From positions 62,001 to 126,000 of the forward strand of contig PASP01000015.1 in assembly GCA_002712005.1 (NCBI GenBank): a DNA stretch of 64,000 nt, read 5' to 3'. A model generated the notes under the pieces. It was not told the DNA's origin. It was given only the letters and a program-made list of their open reading frames with translations, and did not search any database. Position numbers and translations under genes: made by a program. Origin of the DNA: Halobacteriovoraceae bacterium. GTDB lineage: Bacteria; Bdellovibrionota; Bacteriovoracia; Bacteriovoracales; Bacteriovoracaceae. Below are positions 17,165 to 25,965 of the stretch, one piece after another. Numbering within the stretch: position 1 is the first letter of the stretch; every line of letters starts with the position of its first letter.

Positions 17165-17974
17165 CTATTTCTCTTTTTTTGATACGAGCTCAAAGGCCTT
17201 GATCGGAGTTTTCTGTTCAAGAAAAATCTTTTCAAACTTGGTTTGGAAACTTGCCAAGAAGTGCTCAGGAGCATCTTCGTAGAGATCAAATGTTCGAAGT
17301 CGTATATCAAAGAGTTTATGGGTGTCAGGGTTATCAACAAATTCTGCCATCCATTCTGCATAGCCATCATGGTCAGTCTTAACAAAGAGTGTACCACCGG
17401 GCGTTAAGACTTGATAGGCTGCCCGCAGAAAAGGCATTTGAAAAAGTCTTTTCTTATGGTGTTTCTTCTTTGGCCACGGATCTGGAAAGAAGTAGAAGAG
17501 CTTATCTACTTCAGAATCGGCAAACATAAACTCAATTCTTTCTCCACGGGCCCTTAGATATTTAAAATTTCTATAGGGATGTTTGGCCAAGCGACGAGCG
17601 AGGTTGTAAGAGCGCTTGAATCTAAAGTCGAGACCTATGAAATTAACATCGGGATTCTTTTCACAGTAATCATGCATGAAGTGGCCATAACCTGTTCCAA
17701 TTTCAACACATAATGGGGCTTCTCTATTAAAGACAGCTTCATTCCATTTTCCCACGTTTGACTCTGCCGCTTCGTCACGTAAAACGAACTCTTCAAATTC
17801 TGCCAACTTTTCGTGGTAGGGATTCTTGTGTTTATATTGAAAGTCCTTCTGATAAAGACGATCATTTTCCATGCCACGTTTGGCCTTTTCTTCACGTTCT
17901 TTATCTTTCAAAGCTTGTAATTCAAGCTCCTCAGGGCTTTTGGCCATTTCTTCATTTTTAATTTCATCGCTCAT
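17165..17974 (-). CDS. trmB: tRNA (guanine-N7-)-methyltransferase
   Basis: The 269-residue enzyme methylates G46 in tRNA variable loops using S-adenosylmethionine. The SAM motif is CVEIGTGYGHFMHDYC, followed by FIGLDFRFKRS, and the family signature is FFPDPWPKKKHHKKRL. A charged N-terminal extension of about 60 residues precedes the methyltransferase fold, making it longer than typical TrmB. The ATG at 17974 is chosen because the frame upstream is not protein-like, though no good ribosome site is visible there and an ATG at 18031 is possible. It is first in a unit with dnaG and rpoD, where many other bacteria have rpsU. Confidence 0.92.
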   Translation of the reverse strand: MSDEIKNEEMAKSPEELELQALKDKEREEKAKRGMENDRLYQKDFQYKHKNPYHEKLAEFEEFVLRDEAAESNVGKWNEAVFNREAPLCVEIGTGYGHFMHDYCEKNPDVNFIGLDFRFKRSYNLARRLAKHPYRNFKYLRARGERIEFMFADSEVDKLFYFFPDPWPKKKHHKKRLFQMPFLRAAYQVLTPGGTLFVKTDHDGYAEWMAEFVDNPDTHKLFDIRLRTFDLYEDAPEHFLASFQTKFEKIFLEQKTPIKAFELVSKKEK

Positions 17975-18101
17975 AACGCGGGAATCTATCAATAACTCAT
18001 TGCTTCGTCTACAGATTTTAAGTCTAATCATATGGGAACGTTCGTCCGAGTTGAAACTGAAGGGATATCAAAGAAATAGGATATCTAAAGAGGTAGTGGT
18101 A

Positions 18102-18770
18102 ATGAGAAAATTGATTTTATTGTTTGTTTTTGGGTTACATCATGTCTGTTTTGCATTGGACCTCTACGAAGAAGTAAGTACGGAGAGTGAGCCTTCAGTC
18201 TATGATTTAACTATAGATGATTTTGTACGGGCAAGAGATGAGAGAGTTTCGGAACAAACTTATGGACCTTGTCAGCTAGAACAGGCCATGAATTACTTGG
18301 AGCCCCAAAGCTTTCTTCAGGAAGAAGTTCAAAATATAGATTGGGAAGAAAGGGGAAATGATGGGGAAATCACGATGTTCTTCGTCGAAGAAAATACTGA
18401 TCTTTCCGAGCCCGAAACGATTAAGGTTATGGGGCTGACAGAGAGAGAGGCCCTCGAATTATCTAATGATCCTAATGGAGAAGCTTGCTCCAATAAGCAT
18501 AACCAAGGAGATGTTGCAAATCGTTGGTGTCACACTGTAATTGTGGATTATGTAAATAGAGGTCTCATGAAGGCCGGAGTAAATCCTATTGTAAGTCATG
18601 TTGCTGCCTCCGCATTCTTTCTTCCCAAAGAGTTCTTATACGATAAAAATCCCTCACTCTCAGATATGGGAACTCCAGATATTACGGTGTATAACAAAAA
18701 TCACGCAAAGGTTACAGTTACGCCCTTTGCGGATGGGGCTGTTTTTGTAACAGTAGATAAGAGATTCTAA
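18102..18770 (+). CDS. Secreted hypothetical protein
   Basis: ATG at 18102 is preferred over upstream in-frame starts because it gives a signal peptide (RKLILLFVFGLHHVCFA) and has AGAGG seven bases before it. The 222-residue product is acidic after cleavage and contains a Cys in GPCQLEQAMNYLEP and two more at CSNKHNQGDVANRWCHT, which could form disulfides. The C-terminal half includes YVNRGLMKAGVNPIVSHVAA. No family is recognised. It is divergent from trmB and lies 20 bp before msrB, so the two may share a transcript. Confidence 0.75.
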   Translation: MRKLILLFVFGLHHVCFALDLYEEVSTESEPSVYDLTIDDFVRARDERVSEQTYGPCQLEQAMNYLEPQSFLQEEVQNIDWEERGNDGEITMFFVEENTDLSEPETIKVMGLTEREALELSNDPNGEACSNKHNQGDVANRWCHTVIVDYVNRGLMKAGVNPIVSHVAASAFFLPKEFLYDKNPSLSDMGTPDITVYNKNHAKVTVTPFADGAVFVTVDKRF

Positions 18771-18790
18771 TTATCTGCTAAAAAGGAATA

Positions 18791-19243
18791 ATGATTGTGA
18801 GTGAATATAAGAAGACGAATGAGGCATTGGAGAAGTTATCTGAAGTAGAGTTTGAAGTAACTCAGAATGATGCTACTGAACCTCCGTTTCGCAATAAATT
18901 CTGGGATCATAAGGAAGAGGGGCTATATGTAGACATAGTCTCTGGTGAACCTCTCTTTAGTTCTCAGGAGAAGTTTGATAGCGGCTGTGGATGGCCTAGC
19001 TTCTTTGATACTTTGGCAAAAGAAAATGTCATTGAGAAAAAAGATGAAAGTCATGGAATGGTGAGAACGGAAGTAAGATCAAAATATGGGGATAGTCATA
19101 TTGGTCACGTTTTTAATGATGGGCCTCGAGATAAAACAGGACTGCGCTATTGTATCAATTCAGCCTCTCTTCGATTTATTCCTCTAAAGGATATGGAAGA
19201 AGAGGGCTATGGCGAATATATCAAATTCGTAAAAAAATCTTAG
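18791..19243 (+). CDS. msrB: Peptide-methionine (R)-S-oxide reductase, zinc-free type
   Basis: The 150-residue protein has the MsrB fold signatures: [23 protein letters not shown] and the catalytic-Cys block [11 protein letters not shown]. It reduces methionine-R-sulfoxide in proteins with thioredoxin as reductant. The two CxxC pairs that bind structural zinc in many homologues are both absent ([13 protein letters not shown] and [12 protein letters not shown] stand in their places), so this is the zinc-free variant; the Cys in SGCGW may be the resolving residue. No signal peptide is present, so it is cytoplasmic. An AAAGGA site lies five bases before the ATG. Confidence 0.95.
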   Translation: MIVSEYKKTNEALEKLSEVEFEVTQNDATEPPFRNKFWDHKEEGLYVDIVSGEPLFSSQEKFDSGCGWPSFFDTLAKENVIEKKDESHGMVRTEVRSKYGDSHIGHVFNDGPRDKTGLRYCINSASLRFIPLKDMEEEGYGEYIKFVKKS

Positions 19244-20433
19244 TAACAATTGAAAGAGTGAGTGAAGTTTCCAAATTTGTCTTGACTGAATTTTTGGAAA
19301 CTAATTTCTCTACCTGCTTTATCTAAATATTTATCTATATTATTTCTAGTAAGTACGCTCCCTTCTGCATTGGTGGCATTAATATAGTAAACACCATTTC
19401 CTGTTTGAAGCACTTCTATCTCTTCTTTTCCTTGTAGAGTATAGTATCCATCAGTTATCCATGATCCACTTAGATTCTTGTAGTTGATCGCGACAAAAAG
19501 CTTGTCTCTACAATTATTCTTAATAAAAACATGAATTTTTCTGGTATTGGGCGCTACAACTTCTTTCCATTCTTCATAGAAGCCTTCACTTCTATAGTTT
19601 GAATTATCAAATTGACCACGAGTAATGTAACCAATGATTTTTCCACGTTCCTGAGAAAGGCGACTCCCATAATTGACTCTTCTTGATTCTGAGCTAATGA
19701 CTCCCTGTACATGGTGAGTATCGTACTCCTGAGAATAGATGAGAATAGGTGCCCCACTTTGGCCTTGGATAACATCACAGTTAAGTTCAAGAGTGTGGTC
19801 ACTACCGTACTCAATTTGAGAGCTACAGTTTGTTTCAAAAAACTGTTGAGAATTACCCTTGTCGTTAGGGTAACCAATACTGAGAATATTCGAGTTTTCA
19901 GGATAATCTCTCTTTCCCCAATATCCGAAAGTGCCGACTACTTCTCCCGCATATTTTCCATTTTCGTTTGCCTCAAGTTCCATAAGGGCAATGTCTTTTT
20001 CTGGATTAACTTGTCTTACTGAATAGAATTTAGGCATAAAAACTTTTTTAACTCTGTATTTTCCGTAAGGTGAGGTATTTGATTTATTAATTCCTGGATA
20101 GAAGAATTGGTTTTTCAAGATTTGACCATCGTTTCCAAAAGCACAATGGGCAGCTGTAAGGACATACTTCTTATGAATGAGAGCTGCGGTACAAGTATTG
20201 ATGCGATTACCAGTTATCGAAATTAATTGGCCTACTTTATTTTTGTAATCTCTATTAACATAAGCAATATGTTGAATGGGCTCTCTATTATCAGATCCAA
20301 GGACGGCCTTATCTTCAGTAACTTCAATTTCTGCCCTTTCACTATCGGAAGGAGTAATGATCATACTCTGTTGTTCACATGAGACTCCAAAGATGGAGAG
20401 GAGAACGAATGGAAGAATAAGATGTGATCTCAT
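19240..20433 (-). CDS. Secreted trypsin-like serine protease with C-terminal DUF1036-like domain
   Basis: The 397-residue protein is a lipoprotein by its N-terminus (LLSIFGVSC, lipid-modified Cys19). A chymotrypsin-fold S1 peptidase domain spans about 55-270. His is in [10 protein letters not shown], Asp in KDIALMELE and the nucleophile Ser in GQSGAPIL, so the triad is complete. Residues about 295-385 form a separate domain with [31 protein letters not shown] and GVYYINATN, which resembles DUF1036, a small beta domain found alone in alphaproteobacteria. It likely acts at the cell surface or in the periplasm and could degrade prey or host protein, but no substrate can be named. Its 3' end overlaps msrB by 4 bp. 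Confidence 0.9.
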   Translation of the reverse strand: MRSHLILPFVLLSIFGVSCEQQSMIITPSDSERAEIEVTEDKAVLGSDNREPIQHIAYVNRDYKNKVGQLISITGNRINTCTAALIHKKYVLTAAHCAFGNDGQILKNQFFYPGINKSNTSPYGKYRVKKVFMPKFYSVRQVNPEKDIALMELEANENGKYAGEVVGTFGYWGKRDYPENSNILSIGYPNDKGNSQQFFETNCSSQIEYGSDHTLELNCDVIQGQSGAPILIYSQEYDTHHVQGVISSESRRVNYGSRLSQERGKIIGYITRGQFDNSNYRSEGFYEEWKEVVAPNTRKIHVFIKNNCRDKLFVAINYKNLSGSWITDGYYTLQGKEEIEVLQTGNGVYYINATNAEGSVLTRNNIDKYLDKAGREISFQKFSQDKFGNFTHSFNCY

Positions 20434-20561
20434 AAGCGCCGTACTTGTTAGGGTTATTTTTATAAAGAATACAGTAACTTAAGGACAAATTCTGGAGAGT
20501 GAGAAATTTCTTTAGAGGGTGTTAATTTACTATACATTTTATGGAGTAAATAATTATAGTT

Positions 20562-20578
20562 AGTTAACACTGTTAACT
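20562..20578. promoter_or_regulatory. Perfect palindrome upstream of the GT4 gene
   Basis: AGTTAACA-C-TGTTAACT is a perfect 8-bp inverted repeat around one base, 15 bp before the ATG at 20594. A TATAGT just upstream (20555-20560) could be a -10 box, which would place the palindrome over the transcription start, as for a repressor operator. A palindrome of this size is expected a few times per window by chance, so only its position supports a role. Confidence 0.35.
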
Positions 20579-20593
20579 GATAGGGAAGTAAAA

Positions 20594-21697
20594 ATGAACC
20601 CCCAAAAAGTCTTATTCTTTAGTTTTTCAACTCGTTTTGGCGGGAGTGAAAGAGATACTCTAAGAAGAGCTCAATTTCTAAGCGAAAATGCTAGAGAAGT
20701 TACTTATGTGACAAATAATCAAGACGTATACTTTGAGCTTCAGCAAGTTCCTACTATCAAAGCCATTTTTTACGAAACTGAGAATAAAAAGCTATTTAAA
20801 AAAGAGATCAAAGAACTCATTAATAAAACAAAGTATCAGTTTATTCACACCTGTACCGTCAGTTTCTATTTTTTTACGATTTGTATGTCACTCAAAAATA
20901 GGATGAAGAGTTCGTTTTTCTTTGGGGGCTCTAGTGTATCTAAAGTTAATTTAAAAAGAGTAATTGCTTTAAATCTAGTAGATAGAGTCATTGTAAATTC
21001 TAGTGAAGCCCAAAGAAATATTCAAAAATACATTATTTTTAATTTGAACAAGGTAAAGCTTGTCTACAATATGATTGAGGCTCCAAAGCATATTGACACT
21101 TATATTAATGAATATCCTCATCTAAAAAATAAGTGTGTACTAGGATTTTGTGGCGGACTTAATGGGCATAAGGGAGCAGATCTCCTTTGTAAAGTCTATA
21201 GCGAGTTTAAAAAGACCAACAAGCTCCCGACTCATCTTCTCATTGCAGGTGATGGTCCGATGCTTACTCAAATTAAAAATGAGATAGAAAGATTAGACCT
21301 TCAAAATGAAGTTACCCTTTTAGGACATATTTCTGATATCTCAAAATTTTATAATTCAATAGATCTTTTTTTACTCTCTTCAAGAGACGAAGGAATGGCC
21401 AATGTTCTTTTTGAAGCAATGTCTCACCAATGTAAAATTGTGGCCACTCGAGTAAATGGAGTTGAGTTTGCTTTGAATCACGGGGAGAGAGGGATCATTG
21501 TTGAAAGTGAGAATATCTCTGAAATGGCAAAAGCGTTAGATCTTGCTTTGAAAACAGACTTTCCCTTAGAGGAAACAAGTAAGGATATTTTAAATCTTTA
21601 CTCTAAGGAAAAGTTCTTAGTTTCGAGTTCTGAATTAATTCTTTGCGAAGAAGGACTTAATTTCGGACACAACGGTGTCGATATTGTCCTGAGTTAG
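20594..21697 (+). CDS. Glycosyltransferase family 4
   Basis: The 367-residue protein has the GT-B fold of GT4 enzymes: an N-terminal acceptor half starting KVLFFSFSTRFGGSERDTLRR, and a C-terminal half with LGFCGGLNGHKGADLL, HLLIAGDGPML and the donor-binding DLFLLSSRDEGMANVLFEA followed by GIIVESEN. It should transfer a sugar from a nucleotide donor to a surface polysaccharide or lipid. An AGGGAAG site precedes the ATG. The 3' end runs 63 bp into the convergent aminotransferase gene; the last 20 residues (EEGLNFGHNGVDIVLS and before) do not look like a normal GT4 tail, so the end may have been altered by rearrangement. Confidence 0.9.
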   Translation: MNPQKVLFFSFSTRFGGSERDTLRRAQFLSENAREVTYVTNNQDVYFELQQVPTIKAIFYETENKKLFKKEIKELINKTKYQFIHTCTVSFYFFTICMSLKNRMKSSFFFGGSSVSKVNLKRVIALNLVDRVIVNSSEAQRNIQKYIIFNLNKVKLVYNMIEAPKHIDTYINEYPHLKNKCVLGFCGGLNGHKGADLLCKVYSEFKKTNKLPTHLLIAGDGPMLTQIKNEIERLDLQNEVTLLGHISDISKFYNSIDLFLLSSRDEGMANVLFEAMSHQCKIVATRVNGVEFALNHGERGIIVESENISEMAKALDLALKTDFPLEETSKDILNLYSKEKFLVSSSELILCEEGLNFGHNGVDIVLS

Positions 21698-22741
21698 AAA
21701 GGGAGTCATGGGAAGGCAAAGGGTCTTTCCTGCAAACTTCTTAGCGATCTCATCTTCTCCTACATATTGAGATAGAGCTGGTTCCTGAGATAGGGTTCTC
21801 TCATAAAAAGGCGTACAACCAATCCCTTTTTCTCTAAGGTGATTCATTAGATTTTCTCTAATCTCCACACTTTCAAGTTGAGTAGGGTAAAGATGCCAGC
21901 TTGATAGTTCAATAAACTTTTCTGGAAGAGCTTTAAGAGGAGTGCCTTCAAGAGCACGATGGTACATTTTTGCAACTTCTTTTCTTTGTTGGTTAAATTT
22001 TTCGATCTCTTCTAACTTGGTATAAAGAACGGCTGCTTGCATATGATCGCAACGAGAGTTTCGACCCATATTTTGCTCATCACCTCTTCCGTGATTTCTA
22101 TTAACAATTACTTTCTTGGCCAATTCTTCATCATGAGTGAGGATACATCCAGCGTCTCCAAAAGCAGAAAGGTTCTTCGTTGGATAAAATGAAAATGTAA
22201 TGAGATTTTTTGAATCTCCTACAGGTGAGTCTTTCTTATAGAAAGTACCTTGAGCCTGAGCCGCATCTTCTACAACCTTAATTCCTTGGGCTTCACAGTA
22301 TTGATTAATTTCATCCATTGGAGCAGGAAGTCCGTAGATATGCACTGGCATCACTGCCTTTAGATTATGTTTCTCATGAACTCTTTTGAGTGAAGTAGGG
22401 CAGAGTAGACCATCTTCTTCTTGAACATCAATCCATACTGGCTCTGCGCCAACATTGAGAACAGCTTCTGCGGTTGCATAAAAAGTTATTCCTGGCACTC
22501 CAACTTTATCACCAGGGCCAACTTCATAAACATTCAGTGCTATCTCTAGCGCATCAGTCCCATTGGCAACGAGAAGACAGTGATTAGACTTTTGCATCTG
22601 AGCAAATTCTTTTTCAAACTTAGTATTATATTCACCTTCTACGAAGGCATTATTATCGATAATATCATTAATACGTTTTTTTACTTTATCCTTGAATTCT
22701 GCATGATGGAGGTTGGCAAAATCATAGAAAGATACAGACAT
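21635..22741 (-). CDS. DegT/DnrJ/EryC1/StrS-family PLP aminotransferase
   Basis: The 368-residue enzyme is a type I PLP-fold sugar aminotransferase. Signatures are NGTDALEIALNV, VEDAAQAQGTFYK, and the PLP lysine in FYPTKNLSAFGDAGCI; NRNHGRGDEQNMGRNSRCDH contains the residues that contact the phosphate of the neighbouring subunit. Close relatives act in making UDP-amino sugars or dTDP-amino sugars for LPS and polysaccharides (for example WbpE-like enzymes), but the sugar cannot be set from sequence. It converges on the GT4 gene with a 63-bp overlap, which suggests a shared surface-sugar role but separate transcription. Confidence 0.92.
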   Translation of the reverse strand: MSVSFYDFANLHHAEFKDKVKKRINDIIDNNAFVEGEYNTKFEKEFAQMQKSNHCLLVANGTDALEIALNVYEVGPGDKVGVPGITFYATAEAVLNVGAEPVWIDVQEEDGLLCPTSLKRVHEKHNLKAVMPVHIYGLPAPMDEINQYCEAQGIKVVEDAAQAQGTFYKKDSPVGDSKNLITFSFYPTKNLSAFGDAGCILTHDEELAKKVIVNRNHGRGDEQNMGRNSRCDHMQAAVLYTKLEEIEKFNQQRKEVAKMYHRALEGTPLKALPEKFIELSSWHLYPTQLESVEIRENLMNHLREKGIGCTPFYERTLSQEPALSQYVGEDEIAKKFAGKTLCLPMTPFLTQDNIDTVVSEIKSFFAKN

Positions 22742-22820
22742 AAATAATCCTTTATTAGCTTTAATGAAGCTTTATTGCATATAAGGGATAATATATACCT
22801 TTCGATTGATTGTAGCTAGA

Positions 22821-22850
22821 AAGAAAAAAGCCTCTGAGAACAGAGGCTTT
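22821..22850 (-). terminator. Rho-independent terminator
   Basis: Stem AAAGCCTCTG / CAGAGGCTTT with an AGAA loop; on the minus strand it runs into TTTTTCTT. It ends the transcript of the two small genes at 22868-23343. Confidence 0.88.
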
Positions 22851-22867
22851 GTTGGAGTATTTTTGTC

Positions 22868-23110
22868 TTACTTTTTTGTGGAGGCATTGAGCATTTTTTC
22901 GATGATCAAAGCCGCCTTCTTTGCTGCTTCCGGATCTTCTTTGAAGCGTCGAGAAATTTTATGTTTTAAAATTTCAACTTCTTGTTTTTCGTGCCTGGAC
23001 TGAGGAACTTTACGCTTAATCTCGGTTACTTTCTCTATTGCTTGATTCATTGGTTTTTCCTTTTTAGGAGCACCAAAGAAAAGTTCTTTGAGTTTCTTTG
23101 CAGCACCCAT
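22868..23110 (-). CDS. Small basic hypothetical protein
   Basis: The 80-residue protein is highly charged and helical (KKLKELFFGAPKKEKPMNQ, EVEILKHKISRRFKEDPEAA) with no signal or membrane segment and no Cys. It ends ALIIEKMLNASTKK. No family is recognised. It starts 8 bp after the stop of the 74-residue gene and shares its terminator, so the two are one operon. Its coding quality (regular codons, AAGGAAAAACC context) supports a real gene, but function cannot be stated. Confidence 0.7.
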   Translation of the reverse strand: MGAAKKLKELFFGAPKKEKPMNQAIEKVTEIKRKVPQSRHEKQEVEILKHKISRRFKEDPEAAKKAALIIEKMLNASTKK

Positions 23111-23118
23111 ATTATCGA

Positions 23119-23343
23119 TTAGGCTACTTTTTCAGGGGCTCTTTGATGTTGAGCTACTTTCATCATATGCTCTTCAATTACTTCGTAGAGCTCAAGCTTT
23201 GTCGTATAAGGATCCATTCCATCTGGAAGTTGAGAGTAAACCACGTCACCAGCGATTTCTGTAAAAACAAACCAAGTTGATCCTAGCTTTTGGAAAAGTA
23301 CTTCATTTTCTAAATTTGTGTTGGCCGTTGTAGTTGTTGACAT
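23119..23343 (-). CDS. Small hypothetical protein
   Basis: ATG at 23343 is chosen because GGAGGG lies six bases upstream; the frame extends further upstream only without a good start. The 74-residue product begins STTTTANTNLENEVLF and is soluble, with FVFTEIAGDVVYSQLP and an acidic helix LYEVIEEHMMKVAQH. No signal or Cys. It is first in a two-gene operon with the basic 80-residue protein. The acidic/basic pairing could mean that the two bind each other, but that is only a guess. Confidence 0.7.
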   Translation of the reverse strand: MSTTTTANTNLENEVLFQKLGSTWFVFTEIAGDVVYSQLPDGMDPYTTKLELYEVIEEHMMKVAQHQRAPEKVA

Positions 23344-23599
23344 GATTCCCTCCTGGATTCGTGTGGTGCTCAAATTCTTTTTAAGCATTTTTATCATCTA
23401 CAGTTCTTATCGACGCAATGCGTATTAACTTTAGAAAAAAATGATCTTTTTTTTGGGTTCTAAGTGGTTGAATATATAGAGATTATTCTTTTTTATTCAA
23501 AAAGGGAGTTTTTAATTCTTTTAATTAGGAAATAGTTATTGATTAGCTGACTGTTAGAGTACGGAATATTTAGTAGCTACGTACTCAATTCGAAGAAGA

Positions 23600-24655
23600 C
23601 TAATAATAGCTTTGGATTCCAATGACAGCAGACCATTGAGCACTAAATGGAATATCGATCTGATCTTCACTAGATCCAAAGCTTCTCCAGGCCGTATTTA
23701 ATGTAGGCTCTTTAGAAGTCGTAAGCGAGTGAGGAAGATAAATCTGTGTCTGTATTCCCGCTACGATAGCAAGATCAGGGACATTGGTTTGAATCTGAGC
23801 AAAGGTAGAAAAGACTGGAGTTACAGTGAAAGCACTAAAAAGTCTCTGTTCTTCTCCAAAGGGATGGTTTTGTGTAACGAGATTCCTATCGTAGTTAAAG
23901 AGTACCCCTCCGCTAAAAGTAAGCGTGAAGTCTTTATTTCTCCACGGGTCGTAACTAATAAAAGGTCCAATCCCAAGTTGTGACTTATCTTCAGTGGCAG
24001 AGCGATTATCATTATAGAGTCTGAATCTACTTTTAGAGGTCCAGCCCCTAAGCATTCCCCCAAAGTAAAATCTATTCTCTTTATCCCATCCAGCTTTACG
24101 CGAATATTTAAGTTCAAATCCATAGTGATTTGAAAAATCTTCTTCGGCCAATACAGAATTATAATTGTAATTTGTCTTTAAATCAGGGCCCATTGAGAAG
24201 TTAAAAACCGCCCTATATTTATTTTTTTCAACCAGGGGATAATTCTTTGGAAGAGGCTCCTCTAATCGATAGTCGTTTGGATCTGGATTGTAGGGAGTAA
24301 TATTTTGAGTAAATTCTCTCACATCATGGGTGATGAGCTTTACATAGCGAGTGGATATATAGGCCGTTTGACCATTTCGATCTTTCGTTTGATAAAAACC
24401 CTCTCCCTTATCATTCATATTAATGGGAAAAAAACCCGTGTCTGCACTATTGTCATAGCTGATCTCAAGGGGACCATTTTTAAAGTGTTTGTCATGTATA
24501 TAGAGTTTTTCACCTTTTCTAATGAGCTGTCTAACTTGAGAAGTCATGCTGGGACTGCTCATAATAGGAGCTTCTAAAGTCGTGATGATACCTTGACCTG
24601 CAAACACGGAGTGGGAAAGAAAGAGCAAGAGAATATGAGAGCAAGTCTTGATCAT
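23600..24655 (-). CDS. Outer-membrane barrel-type protein with SH3-like N-terminus
   Basis: The ATG at 24655 forms an ATGA overlap with the upstream gene, so it is preferred over an ATG nine bases earlier. The roughly 351-residue protein has a signal peptide (SHILLLFLSHSVFAG). Residues about 20-105 look like a bacterial SH3-type domain (GIITTLEAPIMSS, EKLYIHDKHF, AYISTRYVKLI). The rest is alternating aromatic/polar beta strands (FYFGGMLRGWTSKSRFRLY, LTFSGGVLFNYDRN) ending in Tyr-Tyr, as in outer-membrane barrels. It is translationally coupled to the 24652-25737 gene, whose product has a similar plan, so the two likely form an envelope pair. Confidence 0.78.
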   Translation of the reverse strand: MIKTCSHILLLFLSHSVFAGQGIITTLEAPIMSSPSMTSQVRQLIRKGEKLYIHDKHFKNGPLEISYDNSADTGFFPINMNDKGEGFYQTKDRNGQTAYISTRYVKLITHDVREFTQNITPYNPDPNDYRLEEPLPKNYPLVEKNKYRAVFNFSMGPDLKTNYNYNSVLAEEDFSNHYGFELKYSRKAGWDKENRFYFGGMLRGWTSKSRFRLYNDNRSATEDKSQLGIGPFISYDPWRNKDFTLTFSGGVLFNYDRNLVTQNHPFGEEQRLFSAFTVTPVFSTFAQIQTNVPDLAIVAGIQTQIYLPHSLTTSKEPTLNTAWRSFGSSEDQIDIPFSAQWSAVIGIQSYY

Positions 24656-25737
24656 AGCGTCCATCCAAAGTTGTAATTGATATAAGCTCCAAAGCTTGAA
24701 ATTTCACCTTTGTTAGCAATATTCTCGAGGTATTCAGTACTGTCTTTCACAGATGACTTCATCCAAGTGTATTTAACGCCAAGAGAGTAATTTCCATAAT
24801 TCGAAAAGAATTCTTTTTCGAATTCTAATTGCATTCCAACTGATGAAAACTTGTGACGGTCAGGATTTTTCTGAGACTCATGAAATAAAGACTTAAAGAG
24901 ATTGAGATGTATATTCCAACGACCTTTTTTCTTTTGCCAAAATGACGTCATAAAGCTTGGACCTATATGAAGCGCAGACCACGTAACTGTACCGATCGAG
25001 GGATCATCCCAGTAGCCAAATTGGTATTGTAGGTTTAGTCCAAAGTTATAGGGCGTATCTTCCGTTAAAAGATAGGTCTTTCCTTCAATCGTATAGTTTT
25101 GGGCACTTTGTTTTTCACCTCGATAGATCGTGGCATAGTATTGAGTGTTTATAGACTCAATATGAAAACCTAAGTATGTGGAGAAATTAAGATCCTTATC
25201 TTCAGAATGATAATTACTTTTATCGGTATAAACGGCGATAGGATCAATTTGGGGTCTTAAGGTTACTTCATGTTCAATATTGATAGCGTTTCGAGTTTGA
25301 GTTGTGTATTTCTCGTTACCGTTCTTATCGAGAATATAAGTTTGGTGAGAGCCCACAAAAGTCTCTTTGGCCTTTACTATAACTTCCCTAAAAACTTTGA
25401 CTCTCTTTCCAGATTTAACATGAGTGAGAATTGATCCTTCTTTTAATTGAGCAGTATAGGGCTTTGTTTCAGTAAAGATTCGAGGCTTTGTTGGAGGAGG
25501 TTCTTTCCACTGGAGCTTTTCTGTAACTTTCTCTTTTTGATTTCTTAAGCGATCAATGAAGTTATAATTATTCTGCTCTAGCCCTTCGAGGTTTTTATAA
25601 TCTTCGATGACTTGAGGATCGTCCAAAAATTGGTCCACATCCTCATTCCAACTTTGTTGAGCATAAGTTGAGGACATTCCAATAGAGGTTATGACGAGAG
25701 AATAGAGGAGAAACCATCCGCGTTTCATTGTTTTCAA
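24652..25737 (-). CDS. Outer-membrane barrel-type protein
   Basis: The product is about 361 residues from a TTG at 25737, which has AAGAAGG seven bases upstream, or 358 from the ATG at 25728, which has no good site. A signal peptide (FLLYSLVITSIGMSSTYAQ) is followed by a charged helical region (about 30-75), an SH3-like stretch (YTAQLKEGSILTHVKSGKRV) and beta-rich sequence ending in FGAYINYNFGWTL, typical of a C-terminal barrel strand. It is first in an operon with the 23600 gene and resembles it in plan. Role unknown; a structural or assembly role in the outer membrane is likely. Confidence 0.78.
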   Translation of the reverse strand: MKTMKRGWFLLYSLVITSIGMSSTYAQQSWNEDVDQFLDDPQVIEDYKNLEGLEQNNYNFIDRLRNQKEKVTEKLQWKEPPPTKPRIFTETKPYTAQLKEGSILTHVKSGKRVKVFREVIVKAKETFVGSHQTYILDKNGNEKYTTQTRNAINIEHEVTLRPQIDPIAVYTDKSNYHSEDKDLNFSTYLGFHIESINTQYYATIYRGEKQSAQNYTIEGKTYLLTEDTPYNFGLNLQYQFGYWDDPSIGTVTWSALHIGPSFMTSFWQKKKGRWNIHLNLFKSLFHESQKNPDRHKFSSVGMQLEFEKEFFSNYGNYSLGVKYTWMKSSVKDSTEYLENIANKGEISSFGAYINYNFGWTL

Positions 25738-25965
25738 ATTAAGGCCTTCTTCCTAAAAGCATTATTTACTCTATTGTAGCAGAAAGAGCTTGAGTTGTGG
25801 GCCATAAATAGGCGTTAAAATAGAGAAAATCTTCATATTTTGCCCGTATCTTGTGGCATGAAATCTCTAAGTTCTTAAATTCTTATTTCCTAAATGTGAA
25901 GATCTGAGGTTGTTGCTGCTGTTTGTCAGTCTGATATGCTTTCGAAGCAGCTTGAGGAGGCCCCT

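Noticed and set aside
18791-19243. Loss of both zinc CxxC pairs in MsrB.
   Set aside because: Zinc-free MsrB proteins are a known group; the catalytic residues are intact.
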